Made by a program: the position numbers and the translations under genes. Below the pieces are notes generated by a model. It was given only the letters and a program-made list of their open reading frames with translations, made no database searches and had not been told where the DNA came from. A DNA stretch of 64,000 nt from Bacteroidales bacterium (GTDB lineage: Bacteria; Bacteroidota; Bacteroidia; Bacteroidales; UBA932): positions 1-64,000 of the forward strand of contig JAFUVU010000029.1 of the NCBI GenBank assembly GCA_017477465.1, written 5' to 3'. Of this stretch, positions 57,480 through 64,000 are shown one piece after another. How positions within the stretch are numbered: position 1 is the stretch's first letter; every line of letters begins with the position of its first letter.

Positions 57480-57947
57480 TCAGTCCAGCTCGATGCTTTC
57501 GATTCTTAGGCGCAGGATTCCCGAGGGGACTTGAGCCTCGGCAATTTCGCCTACCTTTTTGCCCATCAGGGCTGCGCCTATCGGGGATTTAAGCGAAATC
57601 ATGCCCGCCTCAAGGTTCATCTCATGGGGGCTTACTATCTTAAAGCGCATGCGGGTATTCGTGGACAGGTTGGTGAATTCTACCCGGCTGAGAAGTGATA
57701 CCCTGTCTTTCGGGAGCACCTTGGTGTCAATTACGCGGGAATGCTCCAGGATTTTCTGAAGGAAACGGATGCGGCTTATGGTCTTCCCTTGGATGCGCCT
57801 TGCCTCACGGTAACCGGCATTGTCGCTGCGGTCCCCTTGTGCGCTGGCCTCTGCAAGGTCGTCCGTTACTTTGGGATAGACTTCGTTGATTAGATGTTTG
57901 AGCTCGGCCGAAATCTCGTCGTATCTTTGTTTTGACAGGTATTCCAT
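57480..57947 (-). CDS. GreA/GreB-family transcription elongation factor
   Basis: A 155-residue protein. The N-terminal coiled coil (about 1-75) has the acidic tip GDRSDNAGYREA, whose Asp-Asn-Ala pattern corresponds to the catalytic tip of Gre factors; the C-terminal globular domain has FKIVSPHEMNLEAGMISLKS and SPIGAALMGKKVGEIAE. It rescues backtracked RNA polymerase by stimulating transcript cleavage. It stands alone with a promoter that gives an almost leaderless mRNA. Confidence 0.93.
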   Translation of the reverse strand: MEYLSKQRYDEISAELKHLINEVYPKVTDDLAEASAQGDRSDNAGYREARRIQGKTISRIRFLQKILEHSRVIDTKVLPKDRVSLLSRVEFTNLSTNTRMRFKIVSPHEMNLEAGMISLKSPIGAALMGKKVGEIAEAQVPSGILRLRIESIELD

Positions 57948-57951
57948 GTGG

Positions 57952-57959
57952 CAAATTTA
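57952..57959 (-). promoter_or_regulatory. -7 box of the Gre factor gene
   Basis: TAAATTTG on the minus strand, separated from the ATG at 57947 by only 4 nt, so initiation should fall at or within the start codon. Confidence 0.6.
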
Positions 57960-58014
57960 CCCATTTTTATCCTGATTCGCAATCGGAAGGATGCGCTGCC
58001 TCACAGGAATTGAT

Positions 58015-58022
58015 TATCTTTG
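58015..58022 (+). promoter_or_regulatory. -7 box of dinB
   Basis: TATCTTTG, 26 bp before the TTG start at 58049. It is divergent from the Gre factor promoter, with about 55 bp between the boxes. Confidence 0.6.
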
Positions 58023-58048
58023 TAATACTGATTAGTTTTTGCCGTTTT

Positions 58049-59233
58049 TTGCACCGCGTCATCTTTCATATCGACGTAAATTCCGCCTTCCTTTCCTGGA
58101 CGGCGGTGAAGATGATGCGCGAAGGCCAGCCGGACATCCGCCTTGTGCCGTCGGTGGTCTCCGGAGACCCTAACGACAGGCGCAGCATAATTACGGCGGC
58201 GTCCATTCCGGCCAAGAAACTGGGAATCAAGACCGCACAGCCGGTGTCGATGGCGCTTCGCACCTGCCCGCAGCTTGTCATCGTAGGAGGCGACTGGGCA
58301 TGGTACAAACAGTGCTCGGAAGGCTTTATCGCTATATGCCGAAGCTATTCGCCGGTGCTGCAGCAGTTCAGTATCGATGAGTGCTTCATAGACATGAGCT
58401 TCCGATGCAAACCGGAGACCGCCGTCGAAGTGGCGACCCGGCTCAAGGACGAGGTGCGGGACACGCTCGGCTTCACGGTCAACGTCGGCATCGGCTCAAA
58501 CAAACTGCTGGCGAAGATGGCCTCCGACTTCGAAAAGCCCGACAAGGTGCACACGCTGTGGGAGAATGAGGTGCAGGAAAAGATGTGGCCGCTGGGCGTG
58601 AGGGACCTCCTTTGGGTGGGCAGGAAAACCGAGGAGCGCCTTACCGCTTACGGGATCCATACCATCGGCCAGCTGGCGCAGCTCGGCCTGGGTTCGCTGA
58701 CGCGGCTTGTCGGCCAGAAATTCGCCCTCCAGCTGCACGAGAACGCAAACGGCAGGGACAATTCGCCGGTAGAGACAGAGGTGGCCGAGGCCAAAAGCTA
58801 CAGTGCCGAGCGCACCTTCTCCAAAGACTACACGGACCCTAAAGACGTGGACCGGGCGCTGTTCAACGTGGCGTGCATTGTGGCGCACCGCATCCGCCGG
58901 GACAATTTCCGCGCCTCCACCGTCTCCATGTTCATCAAGCATAAAGACTTCTCCGTCCAGCAGAAGCAGACATCCCTCTCCCAGCCGACGGACATAACGG
59001 CAGTAATCCTGAACGAAGCACGCAGGCTTCTTGCCGATATCTGGGACGGCCAGGCCCCCATCCGCCAGGTGGGCCTCGGTGTAAGCAAGCTGACGCACGA
59101 ATCGGCCATACAGATGTCCCTCTTCGAAGACCCGAAGCTGGACTATTACCGCGAATGGGACCGCCAGTACGACGAGAAAAAAGCCCGCGCCGAAGATGCC
59201 AGGATGCTTGCCTACGAGCGTTCAAATCATTAA
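58049..59233 (+). CDS. dinB: Y-family DNA polymerase (DinB/Pol IV type)
   Basis: About 394 residues. Palm and active-site segments: VIFHIDVNSAFLSW (first Asp), SIDECFIDMSFRC (Asp-Glu), GIGSNKLLAKMASDFEKPDK, then the little-finger domain from about residue 245. A clamp-binding motif QMSLF is near the C-terminus. There is no ATG at the right place; TTG 58049 (MHRVIFHIDVN) fits the family N-terminus and follows the promoter. It makes error-prone bypass synthesis. It overlaps the convergent exonuclease gene by 12 nt. Confidence 0.92.
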   Translation: MHRVIFHIDVNSAFLSWTAVKMMREGQPDIRLVPSVVSGDPNDRRSIITAASIPAKKLGIKTAQPVSMALRTCPQLVIVGGDWAWYKQCSEGFIAICRSYSPVLQQFSIDECFIDMSFRCKPETAVEVATRLKDEVRDTLGFTVNVGIGSNKLLAKMASDFEKPDKVHTLWENEVQEKMWPLGVRDLLWVGRKTEERLTAYGIHTIGQLAQLGLGSLTRLVGQKFALQLHENANGRDNSPVETEVAEAKSYSAERTFSKDYTDPKDVDRALFNVACIVAHRIRRDNFRASTVSMFIKHKDFSVQQKQTSLSQPTDITAVILNEARRLLADIWDGQAPIRQVGLGVSKLTHESAIQMSLFEDPKLDYYREWDRQYDEKKARAEDARMLAYERSNH

Positions 59234-59719
59234 TTTCAGCGCGATGGCGGCGCAGGCTTCTGCATCGGCAAGGGCGTGATGATGCTGCGTCAGGTCGAAC
59301 CCGCAGGCGGCAGCTACAGTCTGAAGCTGATGATTAGGGAGATTGTGGCCGAAATGCCTCCTGGATGCAGCGAGGGTGTCATGGAAGACATAGTCCGGAT
59401 AGTCCATCCGGTACACCCGGTGCACAGCTTTGAGGCAGCCTTCGTCGAAGCGGGCGTTGTGGGCCACCAGCGGCAGGCCATCGATAATCGGCGCCACCTT
59501 TTCCCAAACCTCAGGGAACAAGGGTGCGTCCTCGGTGTCACAGGCCGACAGACCGTGCACCCGCTGGCAGAACCACTGGTAGTACTCCGGCTCCGGGTGA
59601 ATAAGGCTGTAGAACTTGTCCACCACTTCCCCGCCCCGCACGACAACGATTCCCACGCTGCATACGCTGCACGGCTGCTCGTTGGCAGTCTCAAAATCTA
59701 TTGCTGCAAAGTCGGTCAT
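59222..59719 (-). CDS. DEDDh 3'-5' exonuclease (DnaQ-like)
   Basis: A 165-residue single-domain exonuclease. Motifs: Exo I FAAIDFETANEQP (Asp, Glu), Exo II LVAHNARFDEGCL (Asp), Exo III HHHALADAEACA (His and Asp). It matches stand-alone DNA polymerase III epsilon-like proteins. Its end overlaps the end of dinB on the other strand, so the two are neighbours but not co-transcribed. Confidence 0.93.
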   Translation of the reverse strand: MTDFAAIDFETANEQPCSVCSVGIVVVRGGEVVDKFYSLIHPEPEYYQWFCQRVHGLSACDTEDAPLFPEVWEKVAPIIDGLPLVAHNARFDEGCLKAVHRVYRMDYPDYVFHDTLAASRRHFGHNLPNHQLQTVAAACGFDLTQHHHALADAEACAAIALKLMI

Positions 59720-59804
59720 AGTCCGATTATATTTTTACGAAGATACTTATTTTTCCATAGATACGCAACCGCATGACCGCCGACAAAGTATCAGGGAAAA
59801 TGTG

Positions 59805-59812
59805 TATCTTTG
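59805..59812 (+). promoter_or_regulatory. -7 box of the smORF-rhomboid unit
   Basis: TATCTTTG with the likely start of transcription near 59818, 15 nt before the small open frame at 59833. Confidence 0.6.
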
Positions 59813-59832
59813 AGGGACAAATACTTATTAAC

Positions 59833-59913
59833 ATGGGAAAAGACAGATTTGACATCAAAGAAAAGGAAGGCATCAGGGACCGCAGCAGCATTGAACTCGC
59901 GAAAAAGTGGTAA
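59833..59913 (+). CDS. 26-residue leader peptide or rhomboid N-terminal arm
   Basis: ATG 59833 opens a frame for MGKDRFDIKEKEGIRDRSSI followed by six more residues, ending in TAA at 59911. It is charged and ends exactly where the first membrane helix of the rhomboid protein begins. It overlaps the rhomboid GTG start by 7 nt in another frame (GTGGTAA). It is either a coupling leader peptide or the true N-terminus separated by a -1 frame change at GAAAAAG. Confidence 0.5.
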   Translation: MGKDRFDIKEKEGIRDRSSIELAKKW

Positions 59914-60518
59914 CGCTGATTCTCATAGCAATAACCTCGCTGGTGAGCGTTTTATGCTTCAGCGGGAGCCTTGACGGAAACAAGCTTCTGTTCAACGCCT
60001 ACTCTGTCTGGCACCGGAAGGAGTGGTACCGGATGCTGTCGCATGGCGCAGTCCACGGCGGCTGGGGTCACCTTATCTTCAACATGCTCACCCTGTACTT
60101 CTTCGGAAGAGTGGTAGAGGAGTATTTCGCCGCGGCCTTCGGCAACACGCTTGGGATAGTGCTGTACGTTGTTCTGTACGTCAGCGCCATTGCCGTGTCC
60201 AGCATCTGGGACCTCGTGAAGTACAAGGACGACTGGAACTACAACGCCGTGGGAGCATCAGGGGCCGTATCGGCCATCCTGTTTGCGTCTATTCTGTTCG
60301 AGCCGAAGATGGGCATCTACATCTACCTTATTCCCATTCCTGTCCCCGGGTACATCTTCGCTCCGCTCTATCTCCTGTACTGCTGGTACATGGCAAAGCG
60401 GAATATGGACAATATCGGCCACAGCGCCCACTTCTGGGGCGCAGTCTATGGCCTGGCGTTCCCGCTCATCTGCAAACCGGCCATCTTCACTCACTTCCTA
60501 TCCCAGCTGGGGCTTTGA
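59907..60518 (+). CDS. Rhomboid-family intramembrane protease
   Basis: A 203-residue membrane protein with about six helices. The catalytic serine lies in YNAVGASGAVSAILF and the histidine in GHSAHFWGAVYGLAF; HGGWGHLIFNMLTLYFFG is the conserved second-helix His/Asn region. It cleaves membrane-spanning substrates. The start at GTG 59907 puts the first helix at the very N-terminus, as in many Bacteroidota rhomboids; the upstream 26-codon frame complicates the choice. Confidence 0.88.
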   Translation: MVTLILIAITSLVSVLCFSGSLDGNKLLFNAYSVWHRKEWYRMLSHGAVHGGWGHLIFNMLTLYFFGRVVEEYFAAAFGNTLGIVLYVVLYVSAIAVSSIWDLVKYKDDWNYNAVGASGAVSAILFASILFEPKMGIYIYLIPIPVPGYIFAPLYLLYCWYMAKRNMDNIGHSAHFWGAVYGLAFPLICKPAIFTHFLSQLGL

Positions 60519-60530
60519 GCCTGCAATAAT

Positions 60531-60938
60531 TTACTTGAGAATAATCACGAACGTCTCCGGAAGACACACATTTTCCAGTCCAAGCGCCTCTTTGAACAGG
60601 GGCGCTATTTCTTTGTCACGGAATCCTGCGATGCCGCAGCCGATGCGGGTGACATAGAAGAAGAGTTCTGGATGGGCCGATGCGAACGCGATGAAATCAT
60701 CCACATACGGCTTTATGGTCTCCACGCCGCCCTGCATCGTCGGGATGGCATAGCTCTGACCGCGGAGACCGACTCCGCAGCCCATTACGGCGCCAAAATT
60801 CTTGAAGGCATAGTAGGCCGCCCCGCCGCCATGCTTACCGGCAAGGTTGCTGCCGAACACAAAGACCTCATCGGCCCTCAACTCTGTAATCAATTCCGGC
60901 GTACAATCTGGACGCTCGATGTCATTGTAAAGACTCAT
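60531..60938 (-). CDS. Macro-domain-like protein (phage A1S_2505-like)
   Basis: A 135-residue protein with VFVFGSNLAGKHGGGAAYYA, GCGVGLRGQSYAIPTMQGG and FFYVTRIGCGIAGFRDKEIA, a pattern shared with small phage and accessory proteins related to macro domains. Such folds often bind or process ADP-ribose derivatives; activity here is not established. It overlaps the PIN toxin gene by 17 nt and is the third gene of the RelB-PIN operon. Confidence 0.75.
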   Translation of the reverse strand: MSLYNDIERPDCTPELITELRADEVFVFGSNLAGKHGGGAAYYAFKNFGAVMGCGVGLRGQSYAIPTMQGGVETIKPYVDDFIAFASAHPELFFYVTRIGCGIAGFRDKEIAPLFKEALGLENVCLPETFVIILK

Positions 60939-61371
60939 CGCGTATTATATTCTTTCGCTCTAATATTTCAACCATTTCCTTAGGTGTCACTACGAGCGGC
61001 TTTTTGGGAAAGTGCTTGATGTTCCCTGTAACAAGGTAAGCGTCTTCCTTACTCATTTTAACCTCGTAAAATACTATATCATCTGGATCCGGGAACGATT
61101 CCTCCTCGACACTCACTCGAATGACTTTATTCCCATAATCTTTGAATGCGGAAACAATAGTGTCTACTTGCATCTTCGTAAAAGGAAACTTGGGACGATA
61201 AAGAACCTCTTGATATTCTGCGAGTATTTCATCGTTATACAGTGGGACGATATCGCCTTTCAATATTGCAGAAATGACCTGCGCCGGATAAGACGTTCCA
61301 TCCTTGGAGAAGAAGGATGACACAATTACATTGGTATCAATGACGGCAAATACCTTATCCGCGTCTGGCAT
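60922..61371 (-). CDS. PIN-domain toxin
   Basis: A 149-residue PIN (PIN_3) ribonuclease-like protein. Acidic residues expected at the metal site are visible: AVIDTNVIVSSFF, NDEILAEYQEVLYRP, FPDPDDIVFYEV and DAYLVTGNIKHFP. PIN toxins cut RNA in type II toxin-antitoxin pairs. It overlaps the upstream RelB-type antitoxin gene by 17 nt and the downstream macro-like gene by 17 nt. The local sequence is richer in A and T than its surroundings, suggesting transfer. Confidence 0.9.
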   Translation of the reverse strand: MPDADKVFAVIDTNVIVSSFFSKDGTSYPAQVISAILKGDIVPLYNDEILAEYQEVLYRPKFPFTKMQVDTIVSAFKDYGNKVIRVSVEEESFPDPDDIVFYEVKMSKEDAYLVTGNIKHFPKKPLVVTPKEMVEILERKNIIRDESLQ

Positions 61372-61654
61372 TTCGTACCTCCCTTATTTCTGCATTGATT
61401 TCATCCAAAGACATCTCAGGAATATCAGCCTCAGCAACGGCCGCACGCATAGACGCGAATGTATCTATGGCTTTCTGACGCTTTTGTGCATCCGTTTCGG
61501 AGCGGATTTCAAATGGAATACGGCGCTCCCGAACTACTGCCTTCATAAAGATATTAATGGCAGCGGTGGTACTGATTCCGAAATCCTCGCAAAGATTATC
61601 GAATTTATTCTTGAGTGACTGGTCAACTCTTACTGATATTGTTGCCTGCGACAT
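61355..61654 (-). CDS. RelB/DinJ-type antitoxin
   Basis: A 99-residue protein with an N-terminal ribbon-helix-helix domain (ATISVRVDQSLKNKFDNLCE, FGISTTAAINIFMKAVVRER) and a charged C-terminal tail that would cover the toxin. RelB/DinJ proteins usually pair with RelE/YafQ toxins; here the partner is a PIN protein. It probably represses its own promoter, which carries an 8-bp inverted repeat. Confidence 0.92.
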   Translation of the reverse strand: MSQATISVRVDQSLKNKFDNLCEDFGISTTAAINIFMKAVVRERRIPFEIRSETDAQKRQKAIDTFASMRAAVAEADIPEMSLDEINAEIREVRNARRG

Positions 61655-61964
61655 AGTGCTTATGTTTTAACAATTACGATGCAAATATAATGCAAAATTT
61701 TAGCAAAATGCAACATTTTGCAATAAATCATTAGACAAATCAACATTCTTGTATTCGCCCATCGGGCAACAGGCTGTCCCATCTCGCATAAATTATGTAA
61801 ACTTGGGAATTGATTCTTCTGTATGGCAAAGAGCCACACACATCCTACATACACTTGCAGTCATGCGGGACGCTCTTGCGCCTGCCATAGCGAAACACGG
61901 CAGGAATTCCAATTATTCCGTTCCGGAAGTGAATAGTTCCAATTTTTATCATTAACTTGGCATC
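61655..61964. other. AT-rich gap between the toxin operon and yccF
   Basis: About 310 bases. The first 70 hold the toxin operon promoter and operator. The rest has a 68-codon open frame (61749-61955, plus) with no recognisable features and no promoter, and a stretch of GGAA/TTCC-like repeats near 61901-61940. I see no RNA gene or repeat element. Confidence 0.6.
61682..61721 (-). promoter_or_regulatory. Promoter and operator of the RelB-PIN-macro operon
   Basis: Minus strand -7 TATATTTG (61682-61689), with TTG about 21 nt upstream. A perfect inverted repeat GCAAAATG-CAA-CATTTTGC (61703-61721) covers the -33 area, and another GCAAAAT half-site is at 61692. This is the expected layout for autorepression by a ribbon-helix-helix antitoxin. 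Confidence 0.75.
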
Positions 61965-62333
61965 ATGAAATTTCTTGGCAATATACTTTGGCTCATACTT
62001 GGCGGTATTATTATCGCCGTAATATACTATTTCGTAGGGCTGCTGATGTGCATCACCATAATCGGCATACCCTTTGGCGTTCAGCTATTTAAACTTGGGA
62101 CGTATGCCCTTTGGCCTTTCGGCCACGAACTTGTGAACGGGCCCAATGAGCCGGGCTGCCTGTCCGTAGTGATGAACCTGATATGGATTCTGCTGGGCTG
62201 GTGGGAGATAGCCATACTCCACCTGGTATTCGGGCTGCTTTTATGCATTACAATCGTGGGCATTCCGTGGGGCCTGCAGCATTTCAAGATGGCGATAGGT
62301 TCCATATTCCCGTTCGGTAAAGAAATTCATTGA
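61965..62333 (+). CDS. YccF-family inner membrane protein
   Basis: A 122-residue membrane protein with two copies of the YccF (DUF307) unit: LMCITIIGIPFGVQLFKLGT with LWPFGHEL, and LLLCITIVGIPWGLQHFKM with IFPFGKEIH. Function unknown. It is followed 1 nt later by bcp, so a shared transcript is likely. Confidence 0.93.
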   Translation: MKFLGNILWLILGGIIIAVIYYFVGLLMCITIIGIPFGVQLFKLGTYALWPFGHELVNGPNEPGCLSVVMNLIWILLGWWEIAILHLVFGLLLCITIVGIPWGLQHFKMAIGSIFPFGKEIH

Positions 62334-62334
62334 T

Positions 62335-62790
62335 ATGCTTAAAATTGGAGACACAATGCCGTCCTTCGAGGTTTTGGACCAGGACGGGAAAACGGTGAAG
62401 TCGGCCGACTTTATCGGCAAGGGAAAGAAGACGGTCGTGTATTTCTATCCCAAGGACAACACTTCCGGATGCACGTCCGAGGCCTGTTCCATCCGCGACA
62501 ACTGGGAGGCTCTTCGCGCCGCAGGGTACAACGTTGTCGGCGTCAGCAAGGACAGCGAGAAGTCCCACGCAGGCTTTGCCGCCAAACACGCGCTGCCCTT
62601 CACCCTCCTTGCCGACACAACCAAACAGATGCACGAAGCCTTCGGTGCCATCGGCGAGAAGAAGATGTATGGGAAGACGGTTCTCGGAACCCTTCGCCGC
62701 ACTTTCATCTTTGATGAGAACGGGCTCCTCGAACGCATAATCGAGAAGGTCGATACCAAGAATGCCGCCCGGCAGATTTTGGAGGGATAA
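62335..62790 (+). CDS. bcp: Thioredoxin-dependent peroxiredoxin (Bcp/PrxQ type)
   Basis: A 151-residue peroxiredoxin. The active site is YPKDNTSGCTSEACSIRD, with the peroxidatic Cys in GCT and the resolving Cys five residues later as in Bcp. It reduces peroxides with electrons from thioredoxin. GDTMPSFEVLDQDGKTV at the N-terminus is typical. Confidence 0.97.
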   Translation: MLKIGDTMPSFEVLDQDGKTVKSADFIGKGKKTVVYFYPKDNTSGCTSEACSIRDNWEALRAAGYNVVGVSKDSEKSHAGFAAKHALPFTLLADTTKQMHEAFGAIGEKKMYGKTVLGTLRRTFIFDENGLLERIIEKVDTKNAARQILEG

Positions 62791-62793
62791 ACT

Positions 62794-63732
62794 GTGCGCA
62801 GGTTATCGTTCATATCGGCCATTCTGCTCCTTGTCATCGCTGGGTGCGACGGCATCAAGGTAACAAAACCGATGCTCCGGATGATCGTCTCAGGGAGCAA
62901 CAAGGTCTCGACGGCCCCCACTTTTGCCGATTCCCTGGACAAGCGGATCGGCGTCCCGTATGTATCTGACGGCACTCCTTCGCAGGTTCTCGATATCTAT
63001 TATGCCGATAAAGCCGTCCGAAAGGATGCCGTCCTGATCGATATCCACGGAGGGTTCTACGTGGCCGGCAAGAGGCAGAACAACCGGGGCTTCGCATCGG
63101 TCTTCCTGAAGGGAGGGTACGATGTGGTTCTCGTGGAGTACAGGGTAAACGACGGCACGCTCGATGTGTCCGCCGGCCTCAGTGACTGCGCCGCAGCGCT
63201 GGATTATCTTGCCTCCAATGCCGGAGAGCTCGGTCTGAATAAGGACCGCATGTTCCTTACCGGCGACTCCGCGGGAGGGCACCTGGCCCTTTATATGGCC
63301 GAAGGCTCCGAGGACAGTGCTGTCCCCATCCGCCCCAAAGTCTTCAAGCCGAAGGGCGCCCTTCTCAACTGCCCTGCCTACGACTTCGCATCTTTTGCCG
63401 ACGGCGACGGTTTCACTAAAGAGGCCCTGGCCTGGTTCATCGGCCCCAGGTATGAGGACAAGGCCTATCTGGAATCCCTCTCTCCAAGGACATTTGTCGG
63501 CAGTTACGCCGGGCCGCTTTTCGTCTCCACTTGCAAGAATGATTTCATCCGGGGGCAGGCGCTTATGCTGAAGCAGGACTGTGATTCCATAGGCAGAAAA
63601 ATTGAATTCCTGGACATTCCTGCCGATGACAAGAAAGTGGGGCACGTCCACAATGTCATCAACCAGGAACTGCCTGAATCAAAGACGGTTAACAAGCGTA
63701 TGCTGGAATTTATGAACGACATCTTAGAATAA
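62794..63732 (+). CDS. Alpha/beta-hydrolase lipoprotein (esterase-like)
   Basis: A 312-residue protein starting at GTG 62794 with a lipoprotein signal (MRRLSFISAILLLVIAGC). The hydrolase has the oxyanion segment IDIHGGFYVAGKRQNNRG, the nucleophile elbow LTGDSAGGHLALYMA, and late Asp and His (CKNDFIRGQA; DKKVGHVHNVI). It belongs to the HSL/BD-FAE-like esterases; the substrate is unknown. It follows bcp by 3 nt. Confidence 0.87.
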   Translation: MRRLSFISAILLLVIAGCDGIKVTKPMLRMIVSGSNKVSTAPTFADSLDKRIGVPYVSDGTPSQVLDIYYADKAVRKDAVLIDIHGGFYVAGKRQNNRGFASVFLKGGYDVVLVEYRVNDGTLDVSAGLSDCAAALDYLASNAGELGLNKDRMFLTGDSAGGHLALYMAEGSEDSAVPIRPKVFKPKGALLNCPAYDFASFADGDGFTKEALAWFIGPRYEDKAYLESLSPRTFVGSYAGPLFVSTCKNDFIRGQALMLKQDCDSIGRKIEFLDIPADDKKVGHVHNVINQELPESKTVNKRMLEFMNDILE

Positions 63733-63736
63733 TATC

Positions 63737-63934
63737 ATGTCACAAAAGACCTCTTACCCCTGCGAGAACTGCAAGTTCCGCGCATCCTACGACAAGAACC
63801 CCAAGTCGCTGAAAGGGCGCTTCTGGCGCTGGCACATCAATTTCTGCCCCGGCTGGAAAGCCTTCTTCACCCATCAGGACGAAGAGACCAAGGCAGCCCT
63901 TCGGGAGAAATACAATTTCAAGAAGTACCAATAG
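63737..63934 (+). CDS. Small conserved Cys-containing protein
   Basis: A 65-residue protein: SYPCENCKFRASYDKNPKSL and RFWRWHINFCPGWKAFFT. Three Cys plus a His (CxxC, H, C) could bind a metal. I recall similar short proteins in Bacteroidales, but their function is unknown. It begins 4 nt after the esterase gene. Confidence 0.75.
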   Translation: MSQKTSYPCENCKFRASYDKNPKSLKGRFWRWHINFCPGWKAFFTHQDEETKAALREKYNFKKYQ

Positions 63935-63937
63935 AAT

Positions 63938-64000
63938 ATGGTTTTTCTCGTTGAGTCAGTCATAGCCTGCGCAGTCTTCACCCTCTTTGTGTTCCTGATG
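63938..64000 (+). CDS. Partial membrane protein, cut by the window end
   Basis: ATG 63938 opens a frame that runs to the last base (21 codons): MVFLVESVIACAVFTLFVFL and one more residue, a single hydrophobic helix. The gene follows the small Cys protein by 3 nt. Too little is present to name it. Confidence 0.6.
   Translation, partial: MVFLVESVIACAVFTLFVFLM

Noticed and set aside
61749..61955. 68-codon plus-strand frame between the toxin operon and yccF
   Set aside because: No promoter, no recognisable motif and no ribosome binding site; kept only as a note on the gap.

Overview
The window looks like a contiguous piece of a Bacteroidales chromosome (phylum Bacteroidota). The evidence is promoter boxes of the TAnnTTTG type (with TTG/TTTG about 19-21 nt upstream) before many genes, Bacteroidota-typical families (DUF4831, DUF349, DUF2764, imelysin, TonB receptor, CcsBA), the V-type ATPase gene order E-DUF2764-A-B-D-I-K, and a Na+-pumping decarboxylase. 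The genus cannot be fixed; a gut or rumen Bacteroidales of moderate-to-high GC is my guess. There are no rRNA or tRNA genes, insertion sequences or CRISPR arrays.

Layout. 1-0.7 kb: rpsF-rpsR (minus). 0.8-10.3 kb: plus-strand genes for a lipid-A-type acyltransferase, DUF4831, a PepD-like dipeptidase, a POT peptide transporter, a zeta-toxin-like kinase, a TldD/TldE pair and a glycosyltransferase. 10.4-26.7 kb: a TrkA protein, the methylmalonyl-CoA decarboxylase complex (mmdA, lamin-tail/OadG fusion, biotin carrier, OadB-type pump), a BamA-like barrel protein, a full V-type ATPase operon and a GH36 alpha-galactosidase. The rotor ring has the Na+-ligand residues, so this block reads as a sodium-energetics region. 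26.8-36 kb (minus): YggS, PAP2 phosphatase, YidC, DUF349 protein, TrmD, a candidate small RNA, a TonB receptor behind a TPP riboswitch, and a glutaminyl cyclotransferase. 36.1-42.3 kb (plus): porin-like barrel, imelysin lipoprotein, di-heme oxidoreductase and fused cytochrome c synthetase CcsBA. 42.3-44.0 kb: pgi and the RNase P RNA. 44-57.9 kb: RecX, patatin-barrel protein, RlmN, Tdk, RsmI, a helix-hairpin-helix protein, RecA, a CapD-type dehydratase, a NUDIX-HD fusion, a double alpha/beta hydrolase, an SMR exporter and a GreA-type factor. 58-64 kb: DinB, exonuclease, rhomboid, a three-gene RelB/PIN/macro-like cassette, YccF, Bcp, an esterase-like lipoprotein and small proteins.

Most notable points: (1) a palindromic repeat family present three times within 6.3 kb, two copies lying in frame inside protein linkers with a compensatory stem change; (2) an overlapping antitoxin-PIN-macro-like operon with a perfect palindrome at its promoter; (3) a candidate ~130-nt small RNA with its own consensus promoter and terminator; (4) a TPP riboswitch whose conserved 3' end is the ribosome binding site and start codon of a TonB receptor; (5) a Na+-signature V-ATPase beside a Na+-pumping decarboxylase.
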